From: Pseudoscleropodium purum
Lineage: Eukaryota; Streptophyta; Bryopsida; Hypnales; Brachytheciaceae
Reading direction: 5' to 3'
NCBI GenBank assembly: GCA_963969395.1
Contig: OZ017799.1
Span: 13,146,501-13,210,500, forward strand
Length of the DNA: 64,000 bases
A program made the position numbers and the translations under genes. The notes below the pieces were generated by a model. That model was not told the DNA's origin and did no database searches. It worked only from the letters and a program-made list of their open reading frames with translations. The first letter of the stretch is position 1; every line of letters starts with the position of its first letter. Positions 11,553-23,771 of this stretch are shown here, one piece after another.

Positions 11553-12839
11553 TTAAACTACCAATTACAATAGTCATCTCAAATTCAATGATATAAAACT
11601 TTAAAAAATGTCCACTAAAAACATTTTCCTCAACCAAATTTGTTTAATTTGAATAGAAAATTAGTTTCCTTCTATGTGTTTTGTGTGGCCACCAACTCAC
11701 GCCCCAAAGTAAAATTACATTCAAGTACTCTATATTATAGGACTCCTTCATTCTTTTTTAAGCTATTTGTTATATATATGCACTAATTATGGAAATGCTA
11801 TAAAAGTGCAACTTCAGCATTCCTTCATACATGTATTCATGAAATGTATAGGAAGGACCTGCCTTTTGCTTCTGTTTTCCATTTTAGGGCAACGTCTAAC
11901 TTAACCCCATTTGCTTTTTTCCAAAGTTATCCACACTAGAAAAGCCCCTCACTGCCAATGTGGCAATGCTATGTTTTTGTGGACATTTCAAAATATACAA
12001 CCATGTTCTCCGTCATGTTCCTTTCAACATTCCTACAACAAACAACATCACCTCGTTCTAATTGTAATGTCAACATGTTTTCTAATATGTACGCCTCAAT
12101 TTAGCCTTCCCTAGCCAAAACAACATCATCACCTTTATGTTCTTCAGAACATGCTTGTTACATTGAAACATAAGAAAAAACACGAGCTCCTACTAGAGCA
12201 CGGATGCACGTGACGTCTCAATGAACTATGTAGGAGTCCTAAAAGACATATTGAAATTGGACCATGGGCCACTTCATACATTGATTATTCTTTTCAGATG
12301 CTAGTGGGTGAAGACGACAGATAAGAGAGGCAATGCAATATATGTCCAAGATAATACTGACTTTCTTCTAGTTAATTTTTGCCACAAATTGCCATGCATG
12401 TCTAGACTTTTTATTTTCTCAAGTCAAGCACTACAAGTTTCTTTTTTGGATGTGCCTAGAAAACTAGGTTGGAAAGCAATTTTGCAAAAAGAAATACAAG
12501 CTAAAAAAGAGGTGCTTGACTCAGCAGATGTTTCTATAAGCACCATAGTAGAAACAAATGGTCTCAGAGCTTTGGAAGTTGTACCAACACCCCCGCAAAT
12601 ACCTTCACTCATTGGAGCAATTGAATTGTCTCCCAAGGACAATTTATTAGTACATGCAAAATATTAGTTAGGTATTCTCCTTTTCCAGGGAATTGTACTG
12701 ACACTTCTTCATCTCTCGTACACAAATAAGATGAAGAGTTCTAATGTAATCCCTGGATGCATGTTTGTATTATTATATGTACTTGCATTGTGTTCACAAT
12801 GGATCTTCCAGTCATTTACCAGTAATATTGTTGTCATTC

Positions 12840-13150
12840 ATGTATGTAGACACAATCAATACACAATCGTCTTGCAACTAGTATATGACTAAGATAGTCA
12901 GGTGTTGAACCTCAATTGTTCAAACCACACCTTCTAACAATTTCCTCAAAGAAAAGAAGCAGATGAAAGGACTGTTTGGTCATAGTTCTAACATTGTTCA
13001 TTCTACCGTCTACATAATGACTATAAAATGACTAACCTTCTATACATGTCACACTATGTGTACAATTAGGGAGCTCCAGTCGTTTTGTAGTCATTTAGGA
13101 CATTAAGTCATTGTTCACTTGGTTGTAAAAGACCTCTTTTTCTTGTAGTG
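12840..13150. repeat. CACTA right subterminal region
   Basis: Repeated motifs TGACTA, AATGACTA and TAGTCATTTAG lie within 300 bp of the CACTACAAGAAAAAGAGG terminus. Subterminal motif clusters bind the second transposition protein in En/Spm elements. The 3-bp TSD could not be checked because the left end is lost. Confidence 0.5.
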
Positions 13151-13549
13151 CAATTAATAAAAAGTTAAGAGGAGTTTTAATTTGCAAGTAGTTATGGATT
13201 ACCTACTCTAAAATGAATTTTCAAGTCATTTTTAACTCAATTTTCAATATTTTTGGAAAAAATAATATCACAGAATGTAGATCATTTATTACAACATCAC
13301 AACCATTGGTATTTACATTTTTCAATTCCATAATGAAATTCTTAATAATTTAGTACTTTCAATCATTTTCTACTTTTTTTCTATATAGTCAAAGAACTTA
13401 AAGGGTTAATGATGACTAAATGACTGTCTTTTCCAAAGGCAGTGGACATCATGTAAATTTGAGGCATTTTGGTTTTTAAAAATTAATAGTGAGGGATTGA
13501 GACTTCAATTCGTCCCCTACAATAGTTGTACAATCATTCTACTAATGAT

Positions 13550-14160
13550 TGTACATTGGTTCCTTGAATTCATTCTATAGTTGAAATGACAAAGATGTGT
13601 CACTACAATGTCACCCTAGTTTAGTTATTGAAAAGTCATTCCTTGCAAATTTGTGCATTACAAATAACTAAGATAGTGCATGCTAGCAAATAGTAGTATC
13701 TAGTTCTATGGCATCAACCACATGAACGACTTAGATGGATGGATTAAATGAACAATTGAAATGGAATGATCAGATGGATGCATTGGATTGTTTTTTTCTT
13801 TAAGTGGCTTAGATGGATGGGTAAAATTGCATCTCAACAACAAATGGACGGCTGAGATTTTAGGTCAGTTGTCTTTTTACCTCTATAGTTGATGACATGT
13901 GGTATATTATAATTGCATCTCATTTATTAGTCATTATATAGTTGGAATGACGGAGACATGTGGTTACAATGTCACCTTGGTTCAATTATTGGGAAGCCAT
14001 TCCTTGAAAATGAATGCATTATAAATAATTGAAACATCAACATGAACAGCTTAAATGGATGGACCAAATGAATAATTGAGCTACACTCATCAAATTGTTT
14101 CTTTCTTATGTGACTTAGATGGATGGGCAAATTTGCATCTCAACAACAAATGGTTAGTTG
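13550..14160. repeat. Two direct copies of a ~300-bp repeat
   Basis: 13562-13840 and 13925-14140 share 'tatagttg.aatgac', 'tggttacaatgtcacc', 'agtcattccttg', 'ttagatggatgg' and 'gcatctcaacaacaaatgg' in the same order. They are diverged, noncoding, and of unknown family. Confidence 0.6.
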
Positions 14161-14279
14161 CTATATTTTAAGTTAGCCTCCACATTTTAGGTTAACCACC
14201 ATCTTCTTCTTCTTTCTTGCTTATAAACATCTTTTCATTTTTTCCTCTTGTTTATACTCTAATTTTCCTAAGTGATGGT

Positions 14280-14465
14280 TTAGTTTATATTCTTTTTTTT
14301 GTTGTGTTGTTTATTGTGTTGTTGTTTTGTTATTGATTTGTTCTAGTTGTTGTTTTGTTGTATTGTGTTGTTGCTTTTGGTTTGGTTTGGTCCTATTTTG
14401 TTTTGTTGTTATTTTAGAGTTTTGTAGAGAAGTTGTTTTATTGTTTTGTTGTTGCTTATTTTAGT
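14280..14465. repeat. TTG-rich low-complexity tract
   Basis: Imperfect repeats of TTGTTGTTT, TTGTGTTG and similar. No coding potential. Confidence 0.6.
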
Positions 14466-14813
14466 TGATGGTTGATAGTGGTTTTCAATGGACTAAGAAG
14501 CAAAAATAGATTATGGCAAGGAAAAAAGAAGGTTTAGGTAAAGTAGAAACTTAATATAGTCATACTACAACCATATTAGACAATACTCAACTATAGTAGT
14601 GTATTTTGATAGTACTATGTATGTATAAATTTTTATGCTCATATTTCAATCTTACATTTGGTGTTTGCATATTAGCTGTGAATTGACTATTGTTATAGTT
14701 GTCATGAAGTCATGTTAGTATTCCATTGCAGTGATCGAGAGCATTAATGATTGTGAACCAATTTGTGCAATCATTTTTTATTACTATTAAATTGCTATCT
14801 TGATTGAAAAACC

Positions 14814-15486
14814 ACTACAAAATGACTAGGTTCCAACTCTATTTACAATACATCCAAATAAAATAGCACTACCTAAATCGTCTTTGCATAATAAATAATT
14901 ACAACATAACTTCCTAATAACTAAATGAAATAGTCATACTTTTTCAGAAACCTAAATCCAAACCCTAAATATAACCACTACCAATTGCAAATTGACATGC
15001 AATGCTTAGTGGTCTCCACCTATGTAGAGTAGAACTACAGTATTGCTCACATGGAACCCAATTGTCAGTGCAATATTACTACATAAAAAGAAATGACTAC
15101 GACTAAACCCAAACTCTACTATGTTCTTATTAGACAACAACTGAAATATTGTCATTTGAATGTTTAAAAGCTCAACCAATCAGAAATTGCCAACATGCCA
15201 AAGTAGGCCTTACCATCAATGCGGTGCACAACCACAATTATGATTATTATATGACTGAAGTGCCCCATGGGCTACATTATATAGCTATTGCCATATCAGC
15301 AGCCATGTAGAAAAACTTCATACTTAGATGAATATGCATGTAGGAATATAGATGGTGATATAAAAAGCTTAGTCATTTCCATAAAAGACTTATCCACAAT
15401 GACTGCAGCACTCATAAAATTGAAAGAGTTGTAGATGTGTGCAATGACTAAAAATGTAGTCATAGAATGCTGAAATTCTTGTAGTG
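14814..15486. mobile_element. Possible short non-autonomous CACTA-like element
   Basis: Starts CACTACAAAATGACTAGG and ends TTCTTGTAGTG, which reads CACTACAAGAA on the other strand. It contains further TGACTA/TAGTCAT motifs near both ends. The 3-bp flanks do not match, so the boundaries may be coincidental. Confidence 0.35.
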
Positions 15487-15489
15487 CTT

Positions 15490-15690
15490 TCATATCTCTT
15501 AAAAGCTACAAAATTGCAAGTATTTAATGTGCCATGGTGCCAAATTAGAGCATGAGTAAATTTCAATGTTAAATGACATCCAAATGAAAGATGACAATTG
15601 TTGAATTATCAATCCAACGGTGTAATCTTGCTATAATTTAGTATATAATTAGCATTCTAGAAATGAAATACGATACCTATATGATTCTCT
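15490..15690. repeat. Dispersed repeat shared with 28755-28945
   Basis: Both copies contain 'cttaaaagctacaaa', 'aaatgaaagat', 'ttgttgaattatcaatcc' and 'cattctagaaat' or the equivalent, in order. Noncoding. Family unknown. Confidence 0.55.
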
Positions 15691-15764
15691 ACACCTTTAA
15701 GGGTCAAAGTTTTAAACAACAAAATACATCATGCATGATACACAATGTTCCTTTTTAGGTCAAG

Positions 15765-16077
15765 TGTTACGATCGAGGTTTAACAAGCCAAAGCTTTGTT
15801 GACACCCTCTAGAGATCAATGACCGACTGCCTAGGAAGAACTATGAGACTGGAAGATAGACGAGATTTTCACATACTCAAGAGATTGACACAAGAGATGA
15901 TCAACAACTCGGATCACTCAGAATCATTGAAGTTCCTGAAATTACAAGAGGTTTGCGTGAGAGCTAATCCCCTTGCTAGGGTATTTATGTGCCTTTAGAG
16001 AGAAAGAACCTAACGTCCTGTAACCATTCCAACCGTAGCATGTTCCAAGTCCAACTGTGAAAGACCTAGTCTTAACA
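15765..16077 (-). repeat. 3' LTR of the chromovirus
   Basis: 313 bp, collinear with the split 5' LTR ('caatgaccgactg', 'agaatcattgaagttc', 'ggagagctaatcccc' and 'gcctttagagagaaagaa' or close variants in both). By eye the two LTRs differ at many positions, so the insertion is not recent. Confidence 0.9.
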
Positions 16078-16139
16078 TTATCCCCCTTTTAGTCCCACAA
16101 CAATAGGGTGACATTGATGAAACTCTTTGACTGCTTTTG

Positions 16140-19100
16140 GTACGTTTTTCAAGTTCACTATTAGTTCCCAAGAATTTTGTTCGGGCCCATAACCTTCTCT
16201 AGATACTAAATACTAAAATTTCTTCTAGTGACCAAATAATCTCGAGTCTATGACCTTGTGCACCTCCCATTCTACATCGCCCTGTGGAGTTACAATGGGT
16301 GGGGGCGGTATAGTCCTGCGTCCAACAATAGTGTTCGGTCGATATTTCTTAAGCAAAGAAACATAGAAAATGTTGTGGATGTACAGTACAATGACCTTGG
16401 TAATTGGAGACAGTAAACCACATCGAATATTTTTGATATAATTGGAAACGGCCCAAGAAATTTGGAAGTCAGTTTTTGTGAAGGGACCATTGTTGCAATG
16501 TTATCATGTCATAAGAACACCCGATCACCGACTTTGAAGGTTTGATGAAGATGCGCAGCTGCCGCAGCATGGTCCTACGTCCTCTTGGCTTGATCTCCAA
16601 CGAACTGTATCATGACTTTCACTTCCTCGTGAATTTGAAGAAGATGTTGGATTTTGTCCTCAGCAATGAGAACCACAGACGTAAATGTAGCTACGAATGA
16701 CATCGAAGGATGATAACCATAAGTGGCATAAAATGGCGATACCCTTGTTGTTGAATGAGTTGCATTATTATAAGCGAATTTTGCAACTAATAACAAGTCC
16801 ACCCAATCATCTTGTTGCCTTGTGGTGAACATGCGAAAGAATTGCTTGAAGATTTGATTAACTCGCTCCGTCTAGCCATCTGATTACGGATGAAATGCCG
16901 TAGTTGGTGTAGGTCGAATATGCAACAATTGATATAGCCTTCTCATGAATTTAGAAACGAAAACAAAGCCATGCTCAGAAATAACTTCGGAAGGTAGTCC
17001 ATGGTGTTTCCATCTATGATGAAGGTACAGATTGGTAGTACCAATCGAATCCACATTTTCATTAGTCGATATAAAATGTGCCAACTTAGTATTCTTGTCG
17101 ACCACCACAAGAATTGAATCAAACATGTTGATAGGAGGAAGTTTCACTATAAAATCGGTGGTAATTCTTTTCCAAGGTGCTTGTGCCATTGGAATGGGTT
17201 GCAATAGGCCATACAGTGCATGCCGCAAGGGCTTGGAGCATTGGCAAGTGTTGCAACCATCAACATATTGATGTATATATTTCTGCATTGTTGGCCAATA
17301 AAAACTCCTAGCCACCAAATTGAGAGTTTTTGCTTGACCCTGATGATTGGCAGATGGTGCATCATGTCTTGAGCGCAAGATCTGTCAATGGAGTTCCTCA
17401 TCATTCGGAATGAATATAGTGTTGTGAAACTAGAGAATGCCATCCTTGAAAGTGTAGCCTTGGAACTTGCATTTTATGTTTGCTAGAACCTTGTCCGCCC
17501 CATTCTCAAAATAGGCCAATACTGGCTAGAGTGTGGGGTCAGTCCTCGCAGCCACTTGTACTCAAGCTCAAATTAGGGTATCTACCTACATTGGTTTGTA
17601 TGCTTCTAGGGTAGTGAGCTTCAGTAATGGTTGGGATTCTTGTGGCGCATTATCTATCACATCAAGTTGCCTAGAAAGAGCATCTGCCTAGAAATTCATG
17701 AATCTTGGCCAATGGTGAATGGTGAAATGGAATGCAAACAATAGCTCCGACCATTGAGCTTGCTGCCGATTCAGCTACTTAGTACTCAAAAAATACTCAA
17801 GGTTTTTATGGTCGAAAATTACCATAACCTCGTGTGGCAACCCTTCCAAGTATATACGCCAATCTCAGAAGGCTAGGACAATACTTAAAAGTTCTTTGTT
17901 GTAAATGTCATAGTTTTGCTCAAGTAGAGACATTTTTGAATTGCAATATGCACAAGGGTGCAAGTGACTGTTGTCACCATGCTGAGAGAGAATTCCCCCA
18001 ATGGCACTGTTAGATGCATCTGTTTTGATAATAAATGTTTGTTAAAAATGAGGGTGTAGTAATATTGGTGATTGATAGAAAAATACCCGTAATTTATTAA
18101 ATGCATTATTAGCTTCAACAATCCATTGAAATTTTTGGTCCTTGTGTGTCAATGATGTGAGGGAAACTGCAATATGGGAATAATTCAATATAAATCAACA
18201 ATTAAAATTTGCAAAGCCCAAGAATGCTTGAACATCCTTAATATTTTGTGGTAACGGCCATTCTTTAATAGTTTGAACCTTATTTGCGTACATTTCCAAT
18301 CCTTTGGATGCAACAACCATCCCTAAGAATTCTACGGAAGTACAATGGAATTCACATTTTGAGGCTTTGACATAGAAAATTAGAAATCATGGTCTGAGGC
18401 ATTGGAGAACTTCTCTAACTATGGGCCAATGTTCTTCTTTAATTCTTGAAAAAATTAGAATATCATCCAAATAAATGACAATTGAAATATCCAATAAGTC
18501 ACCAAAAATATTTTGTATGTGTGCTTGAAATTGAGTAGAAGCATTTGTGAGGCCAAATGGCATTACCAGGTATTCAAACAAGCCATAACGTGTCTTGAAA
18601 GCGGTCTTGAATTCGTAGCCCACTTCCATTCATATGTAATGGTATGCTTACTTCACATCCAATTTGGTGAATATACGGGCCCCCACTAATTGATCCATGA
18701 GCTTAGGAATAAGTGACAAAGTATAATGATTTTGAATTGTAACTTTATTATGGTTTGGGTAATCAATGCAAACTCAAATGGAACCATCTTTTTTCCGAGT
18801 GAACATTATGGGAGCGGAAACTGGGGATTTGGATCTACGAATCCATCTTTTTCCCAAATTCTCCTCTAAGTTTTCCTGAAGCTCCTCTAATTCCATTGGA
18901 GACATGGGTCACAATCCTGAGTTCCGTGGTTCTTGGATGTCCTTAAACTCAATTTTCATAACCAATACTTTGTGTTTAGGCAACTCATTGGATGATTTCT
19001 CACTAAAAACATCATGTAAGTCTCGATATTTCGGTGGAATTGATTCCAAATCAAGATCCATGGTCCCAGTGGTGGAGTTATTGTCCACTTCCAATATTAC

Positions 19101-19322
19101 CAGGGTATATACCTTGGCCACCTTGGCAAACAGCGTAAAAGTCATGGCCGATATGATGGCGTGCTTTGGGGGGTGTAACTTTAGGTGATTGGCCCACCTG
19201 ACTTTCTTAGCTCCGTCCTCCGAGCTTACAAGCAAGCAAGTACTTCGTTGTTCTATTGTCTCGTTCTTTTGGCAAAACCTAGGTCGAGTGAGCGGGGCCT
19301 GCATACCCCGATCAACGGCCAA
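16140..19322 (-). pseudogene. Chromovirus pol remnant (RT, RNase H, integrase, chromodomain)
   Basis: In order on the minus strand: the RT entry (PPKYRDLHDVFSEK near 19020) and RT palm ([15 protein letters not shown] and the catalytic YLDD near 18460-18580). A frame-broken RNase H region follows at 17885-18121. Then come integrase with its zinc finger (CNTCQCSKPL, near 17255) and core (TTDFIVKLPP, near 17150), the integrase C-terminal part at 16575-16832, and a chromodomain relic at 16180-16270 (EGYGPEQNSWE). Stops and frameshifts separate the pieces. The encoded enzymes would copy the RNA to DNA and insert it; none can be produced intact here. Confidence 0.85.
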
Positions 19323-19969
19323 GACCTCTGGATTCTCTGTCTTCCCTCATAGACAAGTTGCCTTGCAATATGGCGACTTGAAGGTAACTTCTTTTTGTGC
19401 CCAATGAATTATTGTGTTGTGTTGCACTAGCTAGAGAGTTCCCATGATACAAGGGTATTGATTGATGTTTGTTAGATCCGCTAGACCGCTACTAATATTT
19501 CTTGATGCTTGGCCATGTTGAACTCAACGGTAGCTTCATGTGTGATTAACCCTAAAGTAATAACCCTTCCGTCAATTATCCTCACCTCTTGAGGAAACTC
19601 CTTTCACTGTACAACAACTCAGTATTTATCAACAAAATTTGGATGCATGAAAATCCTTGTGGCTTCCAAATCCACCAGAGGCTAAACCTTCAACGAATTG
19701 ATTTGACTGTCTACGGTTAAGTAGGCTCTAGGGTCTACTGTGGCTCATAGTTACAACGGTCTCGTCATTCTTCTTGTTTGGATACAATATAGGTTTCCTC
19801 CTATGGAAGCACTCAGCTACTTGGTTGTAATCAGATTGGCCGTAGTCCTTGCCTTACCTAGATACTGGGAGCATCCCTTCAGTCCTAGGATTGATCTTTT
19901 CCCAACCCCTCCTTGTGCATTTTGATTGACTCCAGCGCTGCCACGAATAAAGGTGTGGAGGGGTTGGTT

Positions 19970-20890
19970 GGGCATCTTGCTTGAACATGACCAATCTAAC
20001 CACATCTAACCTCATCTAACCTCCCTTGACATTGATACTCTAACCTTTCTACAGCCACTTTGGCCAACGCCATACTTACTCGAGTGGTGTCTAATTCCAT
20101 CGACACTGGGCTTGACAAATGTAGGTTTGATTGGAATCAACCATCAGAATCTTTTACGGCCAAGGGTGACAGTTTGGCATTTGATGGCGAGGACTCGGAT
20201 GAAAGCGTGTAAGAATTTTGAGGCCTCTGAGTTTGGCATCGAGCCCACAACCTTTCATCAATCCGAGAGGCCATTGCCATTCATTCTTGGAGTCCGTGTG
20301 GTTGGGTCTCCACCATAGCTATTGAATCGAGAACTTCATCCTTGAACCCTGCATGAAAACATGCCACCAAACTAGATTCATTCCAATTGACTTGAGCAGC
20401 CTGTTCATTAAAATTGGAGATGTACCCAACCACCGAGCTTATTTGCTTAAAATTCCCAAGATGATCCTTTGCATTGCCCCTTCGATCGATGTCACCAAAA
20501 CCAGTGATAATCACCTCCTTAAAAGCATCATAACTTGTCAATAATTCATGTTGATGCCCCTCATCAAGAGCTTGCAAGAGCAACATTGCCCAACTCTCGC
20601 CCCCCCCCCCCCCCTTATGTAGGAAAGAGCATAAACTATTTTATCCTCATCATGTCGGTAAGTATGTGGTTTCCTTATGAATACCAAATGGAGTTGGGCT
20701 AACCATCAATATACATCTCCACCCTGCTTACCAGCAAACTTCTCAAGATCAACAACTTTTGCCTCCCTCTCCATGGTCCCAACATCATCGTATCTTCCCG
20801 ATCTCTATGGATCTTGATCTGTGGCCCTGAAGGTGCAAGGAGGGGAGGTTGGAGGCGATACAACCATAGCCCGGTCCGCAATTTGTTGCA
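19970..20890 (-). pseudogene. Chromovirus gag remnant
   Basis: The frame at 20281-20586 has gag-like composition (YDAFKEVIITGFGDID, then FKQISSVVGYISNFNEQAAQ and a helical stretch). The upstream part, read with frameshifts, gives a capsid-like WLAQLHLVFIRK string, and a zinc-knuckle relic (GHVQARCP) lies near 19975-20010. A run of 15 C at 20600-20614 sits within it. Not translatable as one protein. Confidence 0.7.
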
Positions 20891-21295
20891 CCATATGGGG
20901 CAGAGCTAATTGAAATACTTGTTGTATCTATTATTGGATAAACTCGGCCCACTCGGATTCGACTTCATGTGGCAGTTGGTGTCCTTGCTTGACCTCTGGT
21001 TCCTCTCAATCCATAGGATGAAAATTCTAGCTCCCAAAATAACTAAAGCTAACCCGTGGGGTAAACCACGCAAACCCACAACACTGTTCACTAATACATT
21101 CCGAGTCCCTTCCAGAGTATAGACAAAATGAAGATGCAAACCTAATGTTATAGTCAAGGCTTAACGGGCCAGAGTTTTGTTGATACCCTCTGGAGATCAA
21201 CGACTGACTGACTAGGAAGAATTGTGAGATTGAAAGATAAACGAGATTAGTACATATTCAAGAGATCAACGCAAAAGATGATCAAGAAACTAGGT

Positions 21296-21613
21296 TGTAG
21301 TCTAGATTTTGTCTATTTCCCAAAACCCAGGACTAAGTATAGGGGTCCTAAAATCAAAGGGAATGGTCAAATAGTCTAATGTTTTGCAGCTAAATTGTTA
21401 TGGAATTTACTCAACAACTTTACTATAGAAACCAATTGTAAAACCCTCTTATATCCCAAGTGTGAATTTGGAGGCCTGTCCATTAAATAATGCTATGGAC
21501 GCATGAGTGTTGTCCCGGTCTTGCCTAGTATTCTAGGGGTATTTTCAAGACAATTTGGCAGGTTTCTAAGAGCAATTTGTCATGCATGATCTAGACTTCT
21601 AAATGCAACAATT

Positions 21614-21651
<38 letters not shown>

Positions 21652-23771
21652 CAATTCATTAATTACCGTGAAGCTTCTTACCAAAACTATTTGTCCAGTC
21701 ACTACTTATCTAGCCAAATTACTAAGTTAGATGAGTATCACAAAGTCCCAGTCCTCTACAACAAATTGTCTCTATCTAATGCAATGGGAATGAGTGTGTA
21801 ATGCAATACAATTTATAACATCAACATCAACCAGATCATTTATCCAATACACTATTCATGTAACCACAATATTTTAATAATCACTGCTACTCCTACAATT
21901 TGACCTAACTATCAATAAAGACCATTTGTCATACAGCATACTCCATCCATTACTCAGTCAATTCGTCTCACCAAATATCTATTGCTTTTATTAATTTCAG
22001 GAAAAACCCTTTTCAGTAATTAAATTGATAAGGACAATTTGTCTATACACTGTCTGCAGTGAAATTTGAACACTACAGCAATTCGTCTATAACACCGACC
22101 TACTATGACTGAACTACGTCAACAACATCAACTGGCCCAAGACAAATTGTCAATTAGAAACCCGGTTGATATCTAGTCTAACAACCAAGAATTTAGACAA
22201 TTCGCTTTTATTCTATTGACTGTATTATCATTTCAGAAGTTCAACTGTGAAATAAATAAATTTAATTCTATTTTGGACAATTTGTCTATCCACACATAAC
22301 ACAGGATTCAATCACACATACATGCATTCAGGACAATTTGACTTCATACATCAACAGCATAAAAATAAGTCAAATTGTCATACCTGGATCCGTTCTTTCA
22401 GCATCCAGTTCTTTAATTTCCCAATTTTTACACAAAACAATTTAAAATATATATAGCATACACCACTGGACAAATTCACTGTTGGAATTCTTTAGACAAC
22501 TTGTCTCTAATTTCTTCTAATCCTTAGAAACCAGTTCTAATTCTTTATTATAGTTTACAGTTATTCCTTTGACAATTTGTCTACTTACAGCCATATGCTA
22601 AATCTCTGATACTCCTCTTTAACTACATAATTCATAGAATTGAAGTAGTCTGAACAACACAAAGATTATAAATGAACTTAACAAGACAATTGGTTGAAAG
22701 TACAAATTAAAATGATACAAGAATTTATCTATAAGTTAGTCGATTTGCATCACCGGTTCTGGCAAATTGTCTCAGTCTACGGCCTGACTCCACAGCATCC
22801 GCATCATCGAACTAGTTGGCAAATCTTCTACTTTGTTTGATTTACGAAAGACATACAGACAAATTGACTTCCAATCTCGACAAATTGCTATTCAATTCCT
22901 CACAGTAACACTCCAACAATTTGACTCATATGTTCATGATACCAAACTAAACCAGTCAATTTGTCTAAACATTAATCCACCACTACTCAATTCCGACAGA
23001 TTCACACAAAACACAATTTAACAGGGTACAATAATTCACAGACAACTTGTCACACAACTCATTCAAACAACCACGAATTCATCATAATCAAACTGTACGC
23101 ATCTTTTACAAAGAGGCCACACACATACTCAATGCTCACACCCCAGTTCCGTCCAGTCACAGGATCGGAATAGTATTTGACAAATTGCTAAGTATTGCTA
23201 TCTACTCACTGGAGCAAAACATATAAATTGTTAATTTTACAATTTACACAATTAAGACAACACCACCAAGAATACAATTAGTCACAAATAAACGAAGTGA
23301 TTTAATCACTGGATACTCAAGACAATTTGTTAAGTTGATTTACAGTTCAGAGGATTCAATCACTGGATCTTAACTGTAATTTATAAAATGCTCGACTTAG
23401 TCCAATCACTAGATCTAAATTCAAAGCTTATAAGACAAATTGTTTATAAGATCTATTTTATTATTGAAGAAGTTCAAAGTACATGAAAATGAGACAATTT
23501 TACAAAAGCTATTTGATAACCGAGAAAGTGAGAGAGACAAAATGACAAATTGCATGGCTATATGCAAAACTAAAGACAACTATTCAAACCCGAAGTGTAG
23601 AGTCAACTTGTCTTTTACCATCTCAAAACTTTTATGTTTTTCTTTCTAAATCCTTTCTAATCTGGCAATTTGTCTATATTTCTACTCTATTGTGTGAACT
23701 CTTCGTCAATTTGTCTCTATTCACACTATTCACAACAAATTGTCAAAAATTGCAAACTTCAAAAGACTACA
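21296..23771. mobile_element. Probable 2,476-bp solo LTR rich in GACAAWTTGTC motifs
   Basis: It starts TGTAGTCT and ends AGACTACA (8-bp perfect inverted ends in TG...CA form) and is flanked by the 5-bp duplication TAGGT at 21291-21295 and 23772-23776. These are the hallmarks of an LTR-retroelement insertion. Because no internal coding region is present, a solo LTR is the simplest reading. No open frame looks protein-like. The sequence is filled with about 30 exact or near copies of the 11-bp near-palindrome GACAAWTTGTC, and a (TA)n run lies at 21617-21648. Confidence 0.7.
21617..21648. repeat. (TA)n microsatellite
   Basis: About 16 TA units, inside the nested solo LTR. Confidence 0.9.

Larger units (their letters stand above)
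8188..12189. mobile_element. 4.0-kb non-autonomous insertion with 8-bp TSD
   Basis: The octamer CTACTAGA occurs at 8180-8187 and 12190-12197, exactly where the DUF4216 reading is interrupted and resumes. That fits an 8-bp target duplication, typical of hAT elements. The ends are not clearly inverted: only GTGTTTTTT is shared subterminally in inverted orientation. The interior has no recognisable protein and contains two TTAA-type elements (10190-11072 and 11140-11552) and the AT microrepeat at 8641-8760. Confidence 0.5.
6679..12667 (+). pseudogene. CACTA TNP2-type transposase pseudogene (DUF4218 and DUF4216 regions)
   Basis: Coding segments are 6679-6993, 7012-7545, 8065-8179 and about 12200-12667. 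The first has the TNP2 C-terminal string GLKSHDYHILM, interrupted by a TAG at about 6991. The second is DUF4218-like, with FPPSFF, HLPYHLV and WMYPIECYMKTLK motifs. The third (HYTRMKSFGSHFRVDD) leads into the DUF4216-like region, whose YVGVLKDILKLDHG and FSSQALQV motifs lie beyond the 4.0-kb insertion. Multiple stops and frameshifts make it non-functional. In living CACTA elements this protein binds element ends and catalyses cut-and-paste transposition. The catalytic N-terminal TNP2 part is missing. Confidence 0.75.
6670..13150 (+). mobile_element. 5'-truncated CACTA (En/Spm) element
   Basis: TNP2-type transposase coding remnants run rightward to 12.67 kb. The right end at 13133-13150 reads, on the minus strand, CACTACAAGAAAAAGAGG, the canonical plant CACTA terminus. 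Subterminal motifs of the type TGACTA/TAGTCAT recur at 12880-13110. The transposase begins in mid-domain at about 6.68 kb and no left CACTA terminus was found upstream, so the element is truncated. A 4.0-kb insertion (8188-12189) splits it. Confidence 0.7.

Noticed and set aside
21122..21145. tRNA primer binding site of the chromovirus
   Set aside because: The sequence after the 5' LTR on the minus strand (TTAGGTTTGCATCTTC) does not match the usual initiator-Met site or another I can name.
21296..23771. The GACAAWTTGTC cluster as CACTA subterminal repeats or a CRISPR array
   Set aside because: Ends are TG...CA with a 5-bp TSD, not CACTA with 3 bp; spacing is irregular, orientation mixed and there are no adjacent cas-like genes.
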